From positions 19,307,511 through 19,371,510 of the forward strand of contig NC_088210.1 of assembly GCF_037126465.1 (NCBI RefSeq): DNA of 64,000 bases, read 5' to 3'. A program made the position numbers and the translations under genes. Under the pieces are notes generated by a model. It searched no databases, was not told where the DNA came from, and worked only from the letters and a program-made list of their open reading frames with translations. The stretch is from Ornithodoros turicata. Lineage: Eukaryota; Arthropoda; Arachnida; Ixodida; Argasidae. Of this stretch, positions 34,901-49,900 are shown one piece after another (the stretch's first letter is position 1; every line of letters begins with the position of its first letter).

Positions 34901-37900
34901 TCATATTTGAAGTTTCGAATATTCGCACCGCTCTAGTTAATATGTTTGCAAATGAATTGAATGATTTAGAATCATTTCAGTTGCATCACACTCCCATAAG
35001 AGCCAATGGATCCTGCGCATAATGCCACCAATGAGCCTGTAATGGGGTTCTATCGACCCTCCACTTAGGAACCCTTGCTTTATGGATCTTCAGGTACATC
35101 TGACCAGCAGTTAGAAAAAACATTTGTTTATATGGTATCTTGCACATCTGTGTTGAGGTCTTGGAGCAGGTGAATCACATCTCGGCTTTCTTTTCGCTGT
35201 AAAATTTACATCCTTCTGATCGTACAGTTTATGACACTGTAACACTGTGTGATCACTGCTACCCAAGAATGGTCTGAACTATTGTAATGACTCAGATTGC
35301 CCACGGAGGGGACCCAAACGAAACAGGTACGTGCCTGACCTGACACATCTTAAGTGAAGGCCTAGCTGAACTTGTGTTATATGGATGTGTATATATCATA
35401 AGATGAAGAATTCCACTTGGATACAGAGACCATGGTAGCTTTTGAAACATGATGCCACTTGAATTAGACATCCTTACCATGCAGCTTTTGCATAAACTTG
35501 TAGTACAGGCTACGGATTGGCTTGTCCAAGTGTGGCGCATACTTCATCACCATCCTCCAAATGACGTAGTGATTCAGTGTGCTACAAGTAACAGCAAGAC
35601 ACATCATTAACACATAGACGTCCCAATGTGACCAACAATGTGCCGACAAATGCCGACTTCAGGGGGAAAGCGGTCATCCTAATCACTATGCCACAGGAGC
35701 TGGTACAAACTCTTTAAGCAACACAAGTTGGAAAGCAGTTTCAAAGCGAGACAAGAAACACATATACAACATTACAATTTTCATAGATAAATTGGAAAGG
35801 AAAATCAATAATTCCGTCAAGACTCCGTGACAAGATTACCGGTGTTGTACCGGTGTACAACACGAATGTTATACTGAGTAGCCATGCATCCGCTAAGCCT
35901 ACGGCGTGCGTATTAAAAGACCTACTGTGTATCGGTGGTGGAGATGATTTTGCCGAGCTCATCAAAGTAATGTGGATGCGTCAAGTAGATTGGCATTTCC
36001 ATAGAGATGGGCGTACTAGGGAAGTATGCTTCTAGAAGCCTCTGCCACTTGATCTGAAACAAGAATGGTACCAATCGTGGAAAAAAGTTGGTGAATTTGA
36101 TACATAGGAGCTACGCAACTGATAAAAAAATTAAACTGAAGAAATGTACAAAAAATACACCACTTACAACAGGCAGGATGTGAGTTAGATTATAAACTGT
36201 CCGTCTCTCAAACATCACAGTATTGTTTCCAGGTGTGTCCAATCTCTGAAATAATGTTACGAAAAAGTAAGTGAAAGGTAACGAACAGATAGACTGTTCT
36301 CTTGGGCACACCAACACACTTTCGAGAATATGGATCAGGGACCGTGCTATTCTCCAAATTTTTACAATTTCAGTGACTCATTCCTTGCAAGCCAGGTGGT
36401 GCTAGTGCGAGGACGCGAACCCGAATGACGTGTACAAGCAACATGTTTCAGTGTCAAAAGGAGCGGGCATTCTAAATGAAAATTGACATTTGCCCTTGAC
36501 GTCCGTTAAACAAATTCTATGTAACTCTATTGTGATATCACAGATAGTGTATTGTCATCGAGTCTCGGTAAAATATCACACGCAAATTTATGGTCAGTAT
36601 TATACGAAAAGGATATGTTCCTGCTATCGCTAATGTACCTTATGAAGCTCAAACAGATTTACTTCTCCAGGAGTTTATTAACATACATCAGCTTCATTCA
36701 TTCGCTCTCTACAAATTGTATATTAATGTAATAAAAAATAGTAACACTAACTTCCTGCAAGTATTTCATCTCAAATTTGCGTTCTACCCTATCCAACTCG
36801 TGACGCTGGGAATGGGCAGTTCCCTCTTTCCGCATATCATACTATATAGGGCCTGACTTTTTCCGGTTATATTTTTTGGCAACATTTGGGGGGTAAATAT
36901 CGGATTATATCTTGCTTCAATAATTTGTGCGTAATCGGGTCGAACTGAACTTCATTAAACCCAATTCTTCAGGTGTAAATCTTCGGTTTATTCGGCATAA
37001 TACTAACGAGAAACCAGTAGACACAGAGTAATCATTCATTTCCATGCTCAGCAGGGTCTCAGGGCCGCAGGGCCGCAGGGTCTCTGCTCTGTCAGTCTGT
37101 ATGAGCGTATTTACACATTCACAACACAGTTTCCAAAGTTCTGTGTTAGTTGCAATGACTAGGGATCCCCCTGGTCCATCTGTTATAAATATAAATATAT
37201 CAATATCGGGTTAAACCCTGTTCTTTTTTTTTTCTAATTTAAAGTCGGGGTAGATATCGGGTTTAGTCGGGCGGAACCATAAAGAGTTAGAAAGTCAGGC
37301 CTTAATCATATAGAAGAACTATCTCATCAATCTCTAACGCACATTGTCTATATGCTGTCTATTTGTGCATGCCTAATGATCGTTGCTACAATACGCTTCT
37401 AGGTTAGGCTTGCACAATAAAGTCTGTTGCTATATCCGAGACATTAAAGTGAGTAACCTAAAGAGTACCTCAAGCAGGCGTCTCTCATAGCTGGCCACGT
37501 AGTCTGCAATGTTACTTGTCTGATGTGATGGTCGCTCGTCTCTCATCAGGTCGGCTACTTTCTCGATGAAGTCCTTATATGCTTGAACAAGCTGCAATGT
37601 CAATTCATATAATAAAAACCAACCCCACACCTTTAGAACAGTGCCGCAAGATCACATGCAACGTGCAGGTGCAAGGTCAGCGGGTAAAATCAGGTTAATA
37701 TATTAAGAGTTACATTTTATTAGGGTTCTGGCATTTTCAGTGTGGGTAAGATCAGGTTAATATATTACGAGTTATTATTAGGGTTCGGCATTTTGGCACG
37801 TGTATGTAATGTGCAGTGGTAACGAAGCATCCTTTCCTTCATCCCACCAATGCCTCAACATAATTGCACTTAATTTCACCTGGAATCAGATAGAAAGTAG

Positions 37901-40900
37901 TCTCTGAAATGGCTGAAACATAAATTTATGGTACACAGAGACATAGATTTTATTACTATTATTATTATTATTACTATTATTATTATATTACATGGAGTAC
38001 CATAAAGTGCAACTCGCATCCTACCTCCTTGTAGTGCTTTGGTGCTGAATCCATGTAATACTCATAGGATGGAAATGCAAATCCGGCTGGGTCCACCTGT
38101 TATTGAGAGGGAATGAACAAAAGGAGAAGTTAGCAGCAGTCACGCAGTCCGAAACTGTATAGATAGCATTTTGTTTTACGCTGACTGTCATATTAAGAAT
38201 AGATGTACGTGCACGTATTTTGGGTTGGAAGCACAGGAACAAATTTGACACACCATACAATTGGGGGAAAACATAAAATAATAAATAGAAATAAAAACAT
38301 AAAATGGTGAAGCAACGAGAAGAATCTATGGCAAACAATTCATTAACATAACATCAAATCCACGCGGAGACACACAAGACTTTTGCAGAGGTCTTTTTCG
38401 CAGGTTTTTACGTCCGAATATTATGTCCTCCACAAATGACCACATCCGTACGCTCGTCGGAGGCGCGCGAATTTCAAAACGTTCGCTTTCCACCCGCAGA
38501 TCAAGATGCCACGCGGTATCCACGGATGTAAACCGCTACCGGCGACACCTCTACTTATCGCCGCGGGATCGTATTTCGAATCGCCGGAAGGAAGTGTGGA
38601 GAGAGGTGGGAGAGAGAGATACCGAAGCGAGCACACCGCGAGACACCGCCACGGGTCACATATTTCTCATTCCAGGGAGGTGCCGAAATTTCGTCTGTGG
38701 GGGGTGGTGCAGGGGCGGATCGCACCCCCCCCCCCAAAAAAAAACGTCAGTTTATGCATGGGATTTTCCTCTCTCCCTCTCTCCCCTCCCCCAAACCGAG
38801 GGTCTGGATCTGCCCCTGGGGTGGGGAGGTATGTGACACCCGCATGGGTTTTCACGTTTTTTGAGCTTTCTGACAAGTATTTTAGGGGGGATACTGTAAG
38901 ACCTTTGGGAGTTGGGGGATGCTGGAAAAATACTTATATACACTGCCGCGCTTCACTCGCTAGTATAGCAAAAGCACTCCCGAATATTTTTCGGAAAGGT
39001 ATTGTATTGTATCGTGGTTTCTGAAGGTTAAAAAAAAAAAACGAAAGAAGCTGGCAACATTGATCTTTTTTTTTATTCTGTGTTAGCGCCGCGAAGCAAC
39101 TGTGGCTACAAGCGGCGCACAGACGTGGACAGCAGGAAGGAGTGGGAGACAGGGATGTTAATATGCGTCCTGGGCCGACTTCAGGGGAAACTGTGCCGAC
39201 ATTCGTTTGAAAAGTCTTCGGAAAACCCAGGGAAAACCTCAGAGAGCACAGCCGGTGGTACGATTCGAATCCACCACCTATCAATCTTGTATACAACACT
39301 GGTACAACATTGTTCTTCCAATTCCACAGCGGAGACGCAAAAGTAAAGAACGTGGCGAGTATATATGCGAAGACAGACACGTGATGCGAGGACCGAGTGA
39401 AGCTTCCAACGACGAAGAGCAAACGGTAACGGACGTTCCTCAAGCGCTACTACGCCCCTTCCAAGAGTAAAAGCCACTTTACCCAAAACGAGGAGCCAAG
39501 GACCATAACAACAATGAGCAGGGTTCAGATTGGAATACATAGAGCGAGAGAGGGTGAGAGAGAAGACACCCACTTTTGTCTCGTTGCTGCTAGAGTGATC
39601 GAGTCGTTTAACGTCACAGCAACGCCGCTCTTGTTGAACAATTTTGTCTTCTGCTTTGGAAGTATAGCGCATTCTAAGGGGAAGCACAATAACAATGGGG
39701 TCTTTGTTTTGCGTGTTGAACGACGTTTTGTTGCAGCTTCGACTTCGTTGTGATTTGATTTGATTTCGCGTTAGCGCCGCGAAGCAACTGTGGCTATAAG
39801 CGGGATACAGACGTGGGCAGATGGCAGCAGGAACGAGCGGGGGGGGGGTTAGTATGCGTCCTGGGCCGACTTCAGGGGGGATATGCGCCGGCATCCGTCC
39901 GAAAAGTCTGCCAGAAATGCCGGTGGTAGGATTCGAACCCACTACCTCCCAGTCTTCAGCACGATCTTGTCTACCACCAACGATGAACTTCACCACATAG
40001 CACGCTCCTAGCCAACCGTCATCCCGAATGACAACGTTCTCGCCCCTGATTTGTTGAAAACGGGAGGCGGAGCCTAGTTTGTGCATTATGCACAGCGCAG
40101 AATAGGCTCCGCCTCCCGTTTTCAACAAATCAGGGGCGAGAACGTTGTCATTCGGGATGATGGTTGGCTAGGAGCGTGCTATGCGGTGAAGTTCATTTCT
40201 AAGAATGTTGGTGGGTCTTGTGTTTGCCGTAAATGGTTTGACTTACAGTCACTATATAAGCTTATGTAGTGACTGTAGTTTGATTCAGTCCTTCCAATTC
40301 ACGTTATTGGAACGCTTCCGTTGTCCACATTGCTGCACGGCTGGTGTCCACCATCGCTGCATCTATTCATCGTGTTGCACCCTTTGCAGTTGGACATCCT
40401 TGTTCCTCCAGGTCAGCACAAATCTGTTTTTCCCTTCGGTTCGCCCCCCCCCCCTTTTAAGTTTGGTATCGTATCGCTCCACGGAGCCTTATCCTGGTGG
40501 CGCGCGCCCATAAGCAATGCACAGGGCCAGTCACCTCAACCGTTGCACACACGAATTCAGCTTTTATCCCCCCTTCAAGAAGAGGTTGTCGACCGACTGG
40601 CATGAGCAACCTGCGCTACAGGTTCCTGCATACTGGACTATGTTCCTCCTCAAGGACGGGACCCGCCCACTTCGCCGCATCGTTCGAAGAAGACGTTTCC
40701 TGTGCTACAGAGTCACTGGGTAGGCTCGAGACAAGACGAAAAAGTTAGGTTAAGTATTGCGGAGTAACCCACAACTGCAATTTCTTGTTGCGGAAGCAAC
40801 AAACGGCGGTGAGGTATATATGATGATGCCTTCTGCTGAACTACACTTCCGTCGCTTCCACAAAAAGGCTCGTTCCCTGAAACTTGTCATTAATGATGAT

Positions 40901-43900
40901 GATGGTGATAATCATCATCATGGTGATAATTGGGAATTTGATAATTATCAATTATATAAGACCCCAAATTCCGCGAATTTGAAAGGCATGAGCAAATGTT
41001 TGATACACTATAGTGACACTTTAATTTTATTTTACAAATTTTATTTTCACAGTTTGCTATACGGGTGACTGGTAAGCATCTTGACTGCGTTTGCAGCGCA
41101 AGCGTTGTGAAATGTGGCTTTTCTCAAATTCGGTACCGGGCAATCTCAGGCTCATCACGAAGCAAGCCACTAAAGACGCTAATTTTAGCATCGGGAACTC
41201 GCGAAATTTAGTGGACGCGAATATGCGCCCCGTTCCGCGAAAAATTCAGGCCGCAAAATCTCAATATTCTTCCCAAAAAATTGACGGTATTCCAATTAAA
41301 GCTGTTCGAAAATACCGGATAATATTTCTTCGAGCGTCTCCTCGTGGAACGTGCAAGCACCCTCGTAGAATGAAAAAGAAAAATATTGTGAGCAATTCAT
41401 TCTCGTCAAATTCGCCTAGTATTTTAGGCACACCAGTAATAATTGGTGGAGCATGTTGGCGGGGTTATATAGAACAATCGTTGTGACTACACAGAGAAGT
41501 CACCGAGGTGACAGCTGAATGACATATTCTGCCATGACAGGATGGATCTCGGCGTCGAACCGTCCATTCAGTCAAAGCTCATTGTTTTCCGCAGCCGTAT
41601 TGATGTCTGCCTGTCGACATCCATTATGGCTTTTTTATTTTATTTTTTTGTCAATTTCACAAACCTCAGTATTCCTGAAACAAACGTCTGTATCTAGGCA
41701 ATGGGTATTCGTTGTGAAACAAGAACGGTTCGAGAAAGCTAAAAAACCAAAAGGCTACAGAAAAGACAAACTATGATGATCAAGGAACCTTACGCAGTAT
41801 TTTTTTTTTTACACTTTTCAGGTGTAAATGTCTTGTCCCGTATGGCACATACATGTGCGGCGTAAGTTTCTCATCATACAAGATGGTGTTTTCCTAAAAC
41901 TCCCTTTTTGAATAGTGTATTCTATATAAAGCACCATTTCAAATGGCAAATTCTACAGAAAACAACATCTCATGGGGCCATACTCCATTTAAAACACTGT
42001 TTCAGACAGATGTATTTGTAAGTGCTCAAACGTCGCCTTTTTTTGTTGTTGTTGTTGTTGTCGTTGTTCCATTTTCATCGTTGTTATTACACTCAGCTGA
42101 ACCTATGGAACAAAAAAAAGTGTACAATACCACGCCTTCGACACGCTGAATGGTGAAAAAAAAAATTCTCCGTGTGACGATCTTGGAGTATATGGATGGC
42201 AGATGTGCTTATAACAGTTGGGAGAAAGTGCAGTGTACGTACATTATATAGTACTGTATAGTACTGCAACTATATTATATATTGCTGCAGTGCATATCCT
42301 TCAGGAAAGTTCCTTCGGAGGCCCCAAAACCGGGACTCGGAGAAACGAAAGTCATTTACCCGCTCCCCACCCTTTTTTTTTTTTTTTTTTTATACTCGCG
42401 TCGGAGAGAGCCCATGTAATATATTTCGTACTCTATAATCATCTCTTCTCGAGACGCTCAAGGAGAAAAAGAGCAACGCGTCTTCCGCCGCATGAGGATC
42501 TCGCCCCATACGTCAGCCGCAGGTGCCCTTTGAATTTTTCCGTCACTGCAAAGAGTTGACTGACAGGGGCCTTACACTCCTTTAACGCATAATTCTAGAT
42601 CTAGACGTGCAATCTCAGAAAATTTATCTACTGAACAACATGAGCCTCTTACGTCCCAACTGCACTCATAGCTGTATTTCTGCAAAATTAAAAGTGAGAC
42701 TCTGTCGAAGTTGGCACCAGCTTCGCATTGCCTGAGAAATTAAGGCGGCAAAGCTACATTGCCTGCGTTGTCAACAAAAAAAAAATATTATATTGTGCAC
42801 CCTGTCGAATGGATGGGACATTACTCGCGTTGGCGCAGGATACTGGTGTTGTTCGCATCGTGAATAAACTATCCCCGTCAGTGGTGGCAGAGTAGGAGAC
42901 TGGCGTCATCAAGGGGGCGACAGTAAAAATAAAAGTAAGCAGGGCCGGTGCTAGGGGTGTACGGGGCCTGAGGCAAAGGCAAATCGCGGGGCCTGTTTCA
43001 CACGATTAAGTGCATATTTGATATTTAGATAAAAAGTTATCCTTGGTTGAGGGCTTGCTTTTTTTCTTTTTTTCTTTTTTTGCAATAGACGGCCATCGTG
43101 GCCAGTCCAGACAATGCGCGGGCGTTGACTACGGAGAAAAATCCAGCGATGCTCAATGGAATGATGAAAATTCGTCTTCCGTTCAAGAATCCACGTGTTA
43201 ACGCTTCACAATCTCGTACCGCAAAGACATGTAGCGTCTACCATAGGCACGGGCAATCATTACTTATTATTGGTGAAGACGGTTCAGTTGTCGCTAATAT
43301 TCGACGTCCCACACTTCGTACCTGCACACGAACGACGTTTTCCAGAACACTCTAAAAACAGAACTTCGCCACACAGCACGCTCTTAGCCAATCACCGTCC
43401 CGAATGACATCGTTCTGCCCACCGGATTGGTTAAAAATGGGTGTGATAGAGGCATCATTCTGTGCAGTGGTTGGCCTTCACTGTCTCTGTGAGGCCGACA
43501 ACGGCAAGCCCTATCATCAGCACCGCCACCACCTTCACTGTGCTATGTGGTGAAGTTCTGTTTTTAGGGTAAATGATCCCGAGGAAGATGCGCAAAACGT
43601 CATAGCTTTCTGCTGCCACGTGACATTGAGCGCTCAACGTCACGCCTTCCGTAGCAGACGACAGTGCCGATGGTGTCGTCTGCTACGTGGGCAACTCCGG
43701 CAACTCCCTATATTCCGGCGGCGTGCGATTTGTAAACATTACGTAAGACGAAGAACTTCCGCCTCGAAAGCAGTTTTTTCTTTTTCTTCCACTAGAATAA
43801 TCCTCGGGGATGTCACTCGTGTGAGTTCACGGTCTACCTCAGGTTCCGCCTCGACTAATATATAATTCACAAATTTGGACAGAACGCCGAGCTTACTTTA

Positions 43901-46900
43901 CAATCTTTCTACCTTGCTGTAGCGCTGGCGAAAGCCTGTACCGATCACACAGCGTAGGTTAATCACCTTGCGGGAAGAACGCAGAACCAAACAAATAAGT
44001 ATCCAACAAGGGGTTACAGAAGATCGCCGATGGATCAGGGTGTTCTGTCTTATTCTCTTCTTTCCTCACCCTCTCCCCCCCCCCACACACACACAAACAC
44101 TTTTTTTTTCTGTCCATATCCAGAGCAAACAATTGACCTCGACCCTGACTCCTCCGCAAATCTAATGCAATGTGAACGCAGCCACTAAGGGCGGAACTAA
44201 CCGCCATCTCCGCTGACCCGGACAGAGGAAAGACACGCTTGTCTACACACCTACGGCAGCTCCCGCGTGCGTGTGTGCGTGCGCCACAGCGTCAGCCGGT
44301 CGTAACGGAAACTTTCGTTGGAGTCACGCAAAGTGTTGTGCATTGTATTATACCCCGTACCACAAAAAGTCAAAATGCCGCTTCTGACAAAAAAAAAAAA
44401 AAAAGGAGAGAGAGAGAGAGAGAGAGGAGGGGGAAGCAAACAAATCCTAAGGTCAATAAATATTCGGCAGTTTCTGGAAACAGAAGGGAAAATATTTTTG
44501 AATGTACGCATCAATTGCTGGAGCCTTATGTGAGAAGCACATTATGAAACAAAGTCAGCCTATGTAGGTGAACGGAGGGTACATGCGCATTTCTATAAGA
44601 AAAAGAAAACATGTGTTAAAATGAAACATAGGAATGTCGAACACATACAAAGGAACGTACGCCTGGGAAATTCCGGCCATTTCAAGTTCCATCACTAACA
44701 ACGTCGATATAGGCCGAGAAGCTTTTCAAAGGCATTCACGGTTCAGTAGCAAATCAGGAAGCGTCAATTGCTTTCCAGAACATCTTCAGTGCGCCCTCGT
44801 ACACCCAAATGATTTTTCACGATTTGGAGCGTACCTAACGTTACCGGAAGTGTGCCTTCTTGTATCACCGGCGACAAAAAAAAAAAAAAAAAACGTCGTT
44901 TGAGAACGGCACCAAAACGCATTCGACAATAAGCTGACACAGTGACAGTTCAACACTAAAGAAATTTCACGGGCCTGTGGTAATGACATTTGCAGAAATA
45001 TCCCTGGCACATTGGTGGAAAGAGTGAAATGGTCACCTGTCTTACAGTTAGAAAAACTCCAACGTGCTCTTAGGAAAGGGAAGTGGGTGTCACCGCGAGT
45101 CCGCACAAGCGATGTAAATGGCGAGATATCGGCGAAGGAGAGCGAGGACGAACGCACACGCCAACAAGATATCGCGGAAGAAATGCCAAGAGCATCCCAA
45201 CCACGGTGGAAGAAACGATGGAAGAGTTGCTGGAGAACCCGAAGGAAGGCTCTCGAAGCAGCGTTTGCTGCTAGCAGACGACACTATAGCAGACGAGGAT
45301 CGTTCATCCGCACGTGCGATCCTATCAGGCTAGATGTCGCCGGAAAGCGAGGAGGAAAGCGCGCGCCAAGAAGATGTCGCGGCAGAAATACCAAGAGCAT
45401 CCCAACCACGATGGACGAAACGATGGAAGAGTTGCTAGAGAACCCGAAGGAACGCTCTCAAAGCAGCGTTTGCTGCTAGCAGACGAGCATCGTTTATCCG
45501 CATGAGCGACCTGATCGGGAGAGATGTCGTCGGAGAGCGTGGAGGAAAACATGTGCCAAGGAAATGTCGCCGAAGAAATGCCAGGAGCATCCGAACGGCG
45601 CTGGAAGAAACAATGGAAGACTACAGAACTGAGAGGACGTCACAATCCGGCACTGTCCTCTGTTACGGAATATCTTGTGGTCGTGCTCCAGGATCCCATG
45701 ATTAGGAGAGCACAGAAAGACATGACCCTGAGCTCTCGCGCTCACGTGACAACAGATAGCTATGACATTTTACACGTTTGAATACACGGAAAACAGCCAA
45801 TTTTGCACCGATATGCAGCGTACCTATACAACTGCAGGACATTCATAACTCTTTTAGTTGCGTGCTGCGTGCCTTGCCAATGTAGCTGCAGTATTTACAG
45901 CTCTGCTTCGCATCGCTCTCTTATCGTATCCTATAGCTATAGACTTTGGATTCAGACACTGCAGGCATATCGTCGACAGCGTCTGTATCGTCTGCGTTAA
46001 TCTTATGCACACACAGACAGTTGCTCACTGAGCAAATTCCAGTTTGTTTAACTGCACCCGTAATAAACGCCCGAAAGCCGTTGCCATCGACTATGAATAT
46101 TAAGCTTTCGAATAAGGAAAGGATCGAATAATCCTGGCGCGCACTAATCTCCTCTCTTTCTCAGCGTACTACAACTGACACGCACCCGCGGTACCAGTGG
46201 AAAGTATGCAGTGTATTTCCTGCAGAGAATAAAAACTGGCTGTCAACCGTCTTTGCAGGCGTATTTGATAATGTAATATGTGCGTATAGCGTTTGACTGT
46301 GATTGATCTGATATGATCGACTCATCATCAACTGAATTTCGATAATTTCGCACATAAATCTCAAATTGAGTTAGATCCACTTATTAATGGGCTCATTATG
46401 GACAGACCTCAAACGGAAATGTTGATGATACACTCTTAAAAATGAACTTACAACACAGGGCAGGTAACAATCAACAATCAACAAATCAGGGCAGGTAACA
46501 ATATCATTCGAGATGATGGTTGGCCAGGAGCGGGCTATGCGGTGAAGTTCATTTTTAAGAGTGCTGTCACAAAAATGGCCTACGCCTCCAGTTTCCAGCA
46601 AATCAGAAGAGAGAACGATACCATTCGAGATGGTGGTTGGCTAGGAGCGTGCTATGCGGTGAAGTTCATTTTTAAGAGTATACTGCATCTCTCGATGCAA
46701 GGCCGTTGCCTGCTACTTCTACTGCTGTTTTTAATAACGATGCAGGAACCTGAGTCATAGTGGTTCGTGATTGGACCCAATTTGTATAATACTCCGAAGG
46801 CGACATTATGAATGGTGCAAGAAATGTTCCTATTGTTGGCGATATATCATGAAACAGAAACAAAAGCTTGGTAATCATCGCATTGTTTCCCCTGAGAGGG

Positions 46901-49900
46901 CACTGAAGGGAAAGTAGACGTCAACATCGGATTGTTACTTTCTCTGTCCTTCTCAAGTGAACGGAGATGACATTTTGAAGGACTAAATTTCTCTTGCGAG
47001 GCGAGAGAGAGAGGGAAACAAAATTAAATTACGCACTTGGTAAGCTGCACGAATTCTGGGGATATGAAACTGAACCCGAACGTTTGAGCCAGAAAAAAAA
47101 ATTTCTCTTCGGTGGAGTAGTCTCCGAGGTTTTTGGCGTAGAATTTGCTTTGCTGACTTTTAATTTAAAGTAATTGTCTTACTTCATCCATTAAACTTAA
47201 TTTATTATAAAATTGATCGGAAGGACTTCAATTATACATCAAAACGTGGACATGTTGGCTTCTGCGAGCCATTACTTTAAGTCTATAGAAGAAGAACTGA
47301 AGAGCTAACTATTAAAATGAGGAAGGGAGTCGTTGTGCCCACGGTGGTCGCCTTATATCTAAACCGGTCCCAACAGCTTCGTCTGATGGCCCAGCCGGCC
47401 CAAAGCAACCAAGATCACGTCCACGTGAACTATATATTGTGTCCCGGATGGAGAAAATCTGCGTAAACCGCTCGCTGAACTACAAGGGAGCCCAAAATGA
47501 GGTCGTGAAACAGTTTTTTGCGAAATTCGTAACAAATGGTGAAGTCATCGTCGTATTGAGAAAGCAAGATGAGGAAGGTGGCGTTTTCATCGTGCGTGTT
47601 ATCTAAGTCTCTCCTTTTCAACTACATATTTCGCACTACATCGACATCTACATCGACATCGTCGTCGTTTAGGCTGGCGTAATTTCGGTTCCCAATGAGG
47701 ACCCAGTGTGGCAGTAGCACAGCTCTTTCCTTCCACCTCCAATCGATCAATGCTGTGGTCGGGATTCGGAGAAATCGTCCTCTGGAGAAAATGTCCCCCA
47801 GAAAAAACGTCCCCGGTGGGGACCTACGTTAGAACCGGGTCCTAGGTTAGTTTAGGCACGGTTTAGGCTTGTTTTTGACAGTTCACCATGAGGTTCAGGG
47901 GGCTACCCACAGCGCCGTTTGACGAAAACTACTTGTCTTGATACTTTTCTTGCGGGGACGATTTCCCCGGGGGACATTTTTTTCGGGGACGTTACACTTT
48001 GAAAGGCCTATTTCCGAAAACAAAGCCCAGTATAACAATCACTGATCAACATTTATGTGAACTGAACGTGAATATTGTAACATTCTGAATACCGACAAAG
48101 ATACAAATGCAGACGGCTATTTCAGCCACTGTAAGCTGCACACAGTTGTCGTCACCACCACAACTGACCTCAGCTCGACACACTTCAAGGCAAAGACTGG
48201 AAGAGGCGAGTGGCATTATGTCTTTCTTGAACTCGCTCGACATAAGCGAAATATGATGCCCTAGATACGATCAATTTCCACGGTGACACGAAGAACGGGG
48301 TCTCATAAGGCGAACAGAAGGGGGCGTTATACCCACAGATGCACGTCGCAACAGAGCTCTGTCGATGAAGTATAGGAAGCAGACAAATAACGCTTTGATC
48401 GAAATATACGCGGAATATAGCGGCGACGATTCAGAGGAAGGGCGTGCCGTTGATGACCCGCGAACGTCAGACAGTTTGTGTAGCAGTTGCGTATGAAAGT
48501 TTCTTCTCCAGCATGTCTTGAAGAAGCATCTGCAGGGAGTGGCTCCGCAGCGTTCTATGCATCTCGATTGAAGAATTCACTACAACTGTCCCCCCTCTGC
48601 GACATCCCCACATAGTATAGTAAAAAAAAAGGAGAAAACGCAAAAATACCAGACCACGGAGAAGAAGCTCCGTTCCGCTCCTAGCAGACGACACCGCACG
48701 CGTCTCTTGCTGTCGTCTGCTACGGAATATATTGTGGTTGGATGTCGTCTGCTTGAGCCAATCGCTACAGTTGACTTCAAACACAGGCTTTCTGTGGCTA
48801 CCAGTGGCTCGTCTCCATAGCTGCGGCCGCCGAAAGCATGGTCGCGATTGGCGGATACCGGAAGACTATTGTCGGAAACCAACCAACCGTGTTTATTATC
48901 TGTTTAAATGAGAACGACATTGTAACTTCATCCCTTTCACCACGGACAAGAGTATGCAGTCCCTTGTTATCAAAGTATCTGCATCCAATACCTCCACGGC
49001 CCGTAAAATCCGGCTAAGCTGAGGACGAATGAATGTCCTCAGCCCCCAAAGCGTGGCAGACGACACCCAGCCGGCTGTCCAGTAAGGTCGTCCGGTCATG
49101 CTCCGATTGTAACTGATAATGCAAACACGCTTCTTATTTTTCTTTTTCACGCAGATGTTCGTCAAGGCAACTGTTTTGTGGCTGGCCCATTAAAAGATAG
49201 CATCCTGTAATATGTGGCCTCAGAAGAAATATTGTATTCATGCAGAGCAGAAGCTGTCTCAGGGTGACCGTGATGCTGCTAAGACACGTTTTCCTTTTTC
49301 TTATCGTCCTTTAGCTAGGACGAGACAGCAAGGTCAACCCACGTTATGTTTGTCATTATGCTTTGCAAATAAACTATTCCCATGCAATAGGCTCGACATC
49401 TGAATGACCTAATGAAATAGCGCTGGCGATGAACCGCGTTAACTTTTGAATCCAGGAAATGATTCCATATGCGGCTAAATATAGCCCTATAGACAAATAT
49501 GTTTTTTGGCACCCTGCCAGTCTGGGATTGTAATCGATACGGACGCAAAATATACCGTGACGTTGCAAGCGACAAGGGCTTGTTTCTATAGCCTCACAAC
49601 AAAGTATCAAAATTAAACTCTAAAAACAGGACTCCACGATGAAATTCTGTTTCTCGAATATACCTGAAAACAATCGCATGGGCTGCACCAGTTATGTGTG
49701 AATACGGAACAGTTTCTCTCGAGTGGAAATAGAAAGCTTGCTCATCGACGAACTCAACTTTATGGTATACACGCATAAAGAGCTTTAACCTTAATTTTGC
49801 CAACGCATGCTCTACGCCAACGCTTCAAGTGAGTCATTACAGATTTTCAAGACCTCGACCGCCGTGGTGACCGCAATGTCAAACAATTCAAAAGAATGAG

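Noticed and set aside
39181..40128. 315-codon minus-strand frame as a gene
   Set aside because: It is a read-through of two SINE A copies and half of a foldback element.
45012..45505. Basic/acidic repeat protein encoded by the tandem array
   Set aside because: The reading register is not conserved between units, so coding selection is unlikely.
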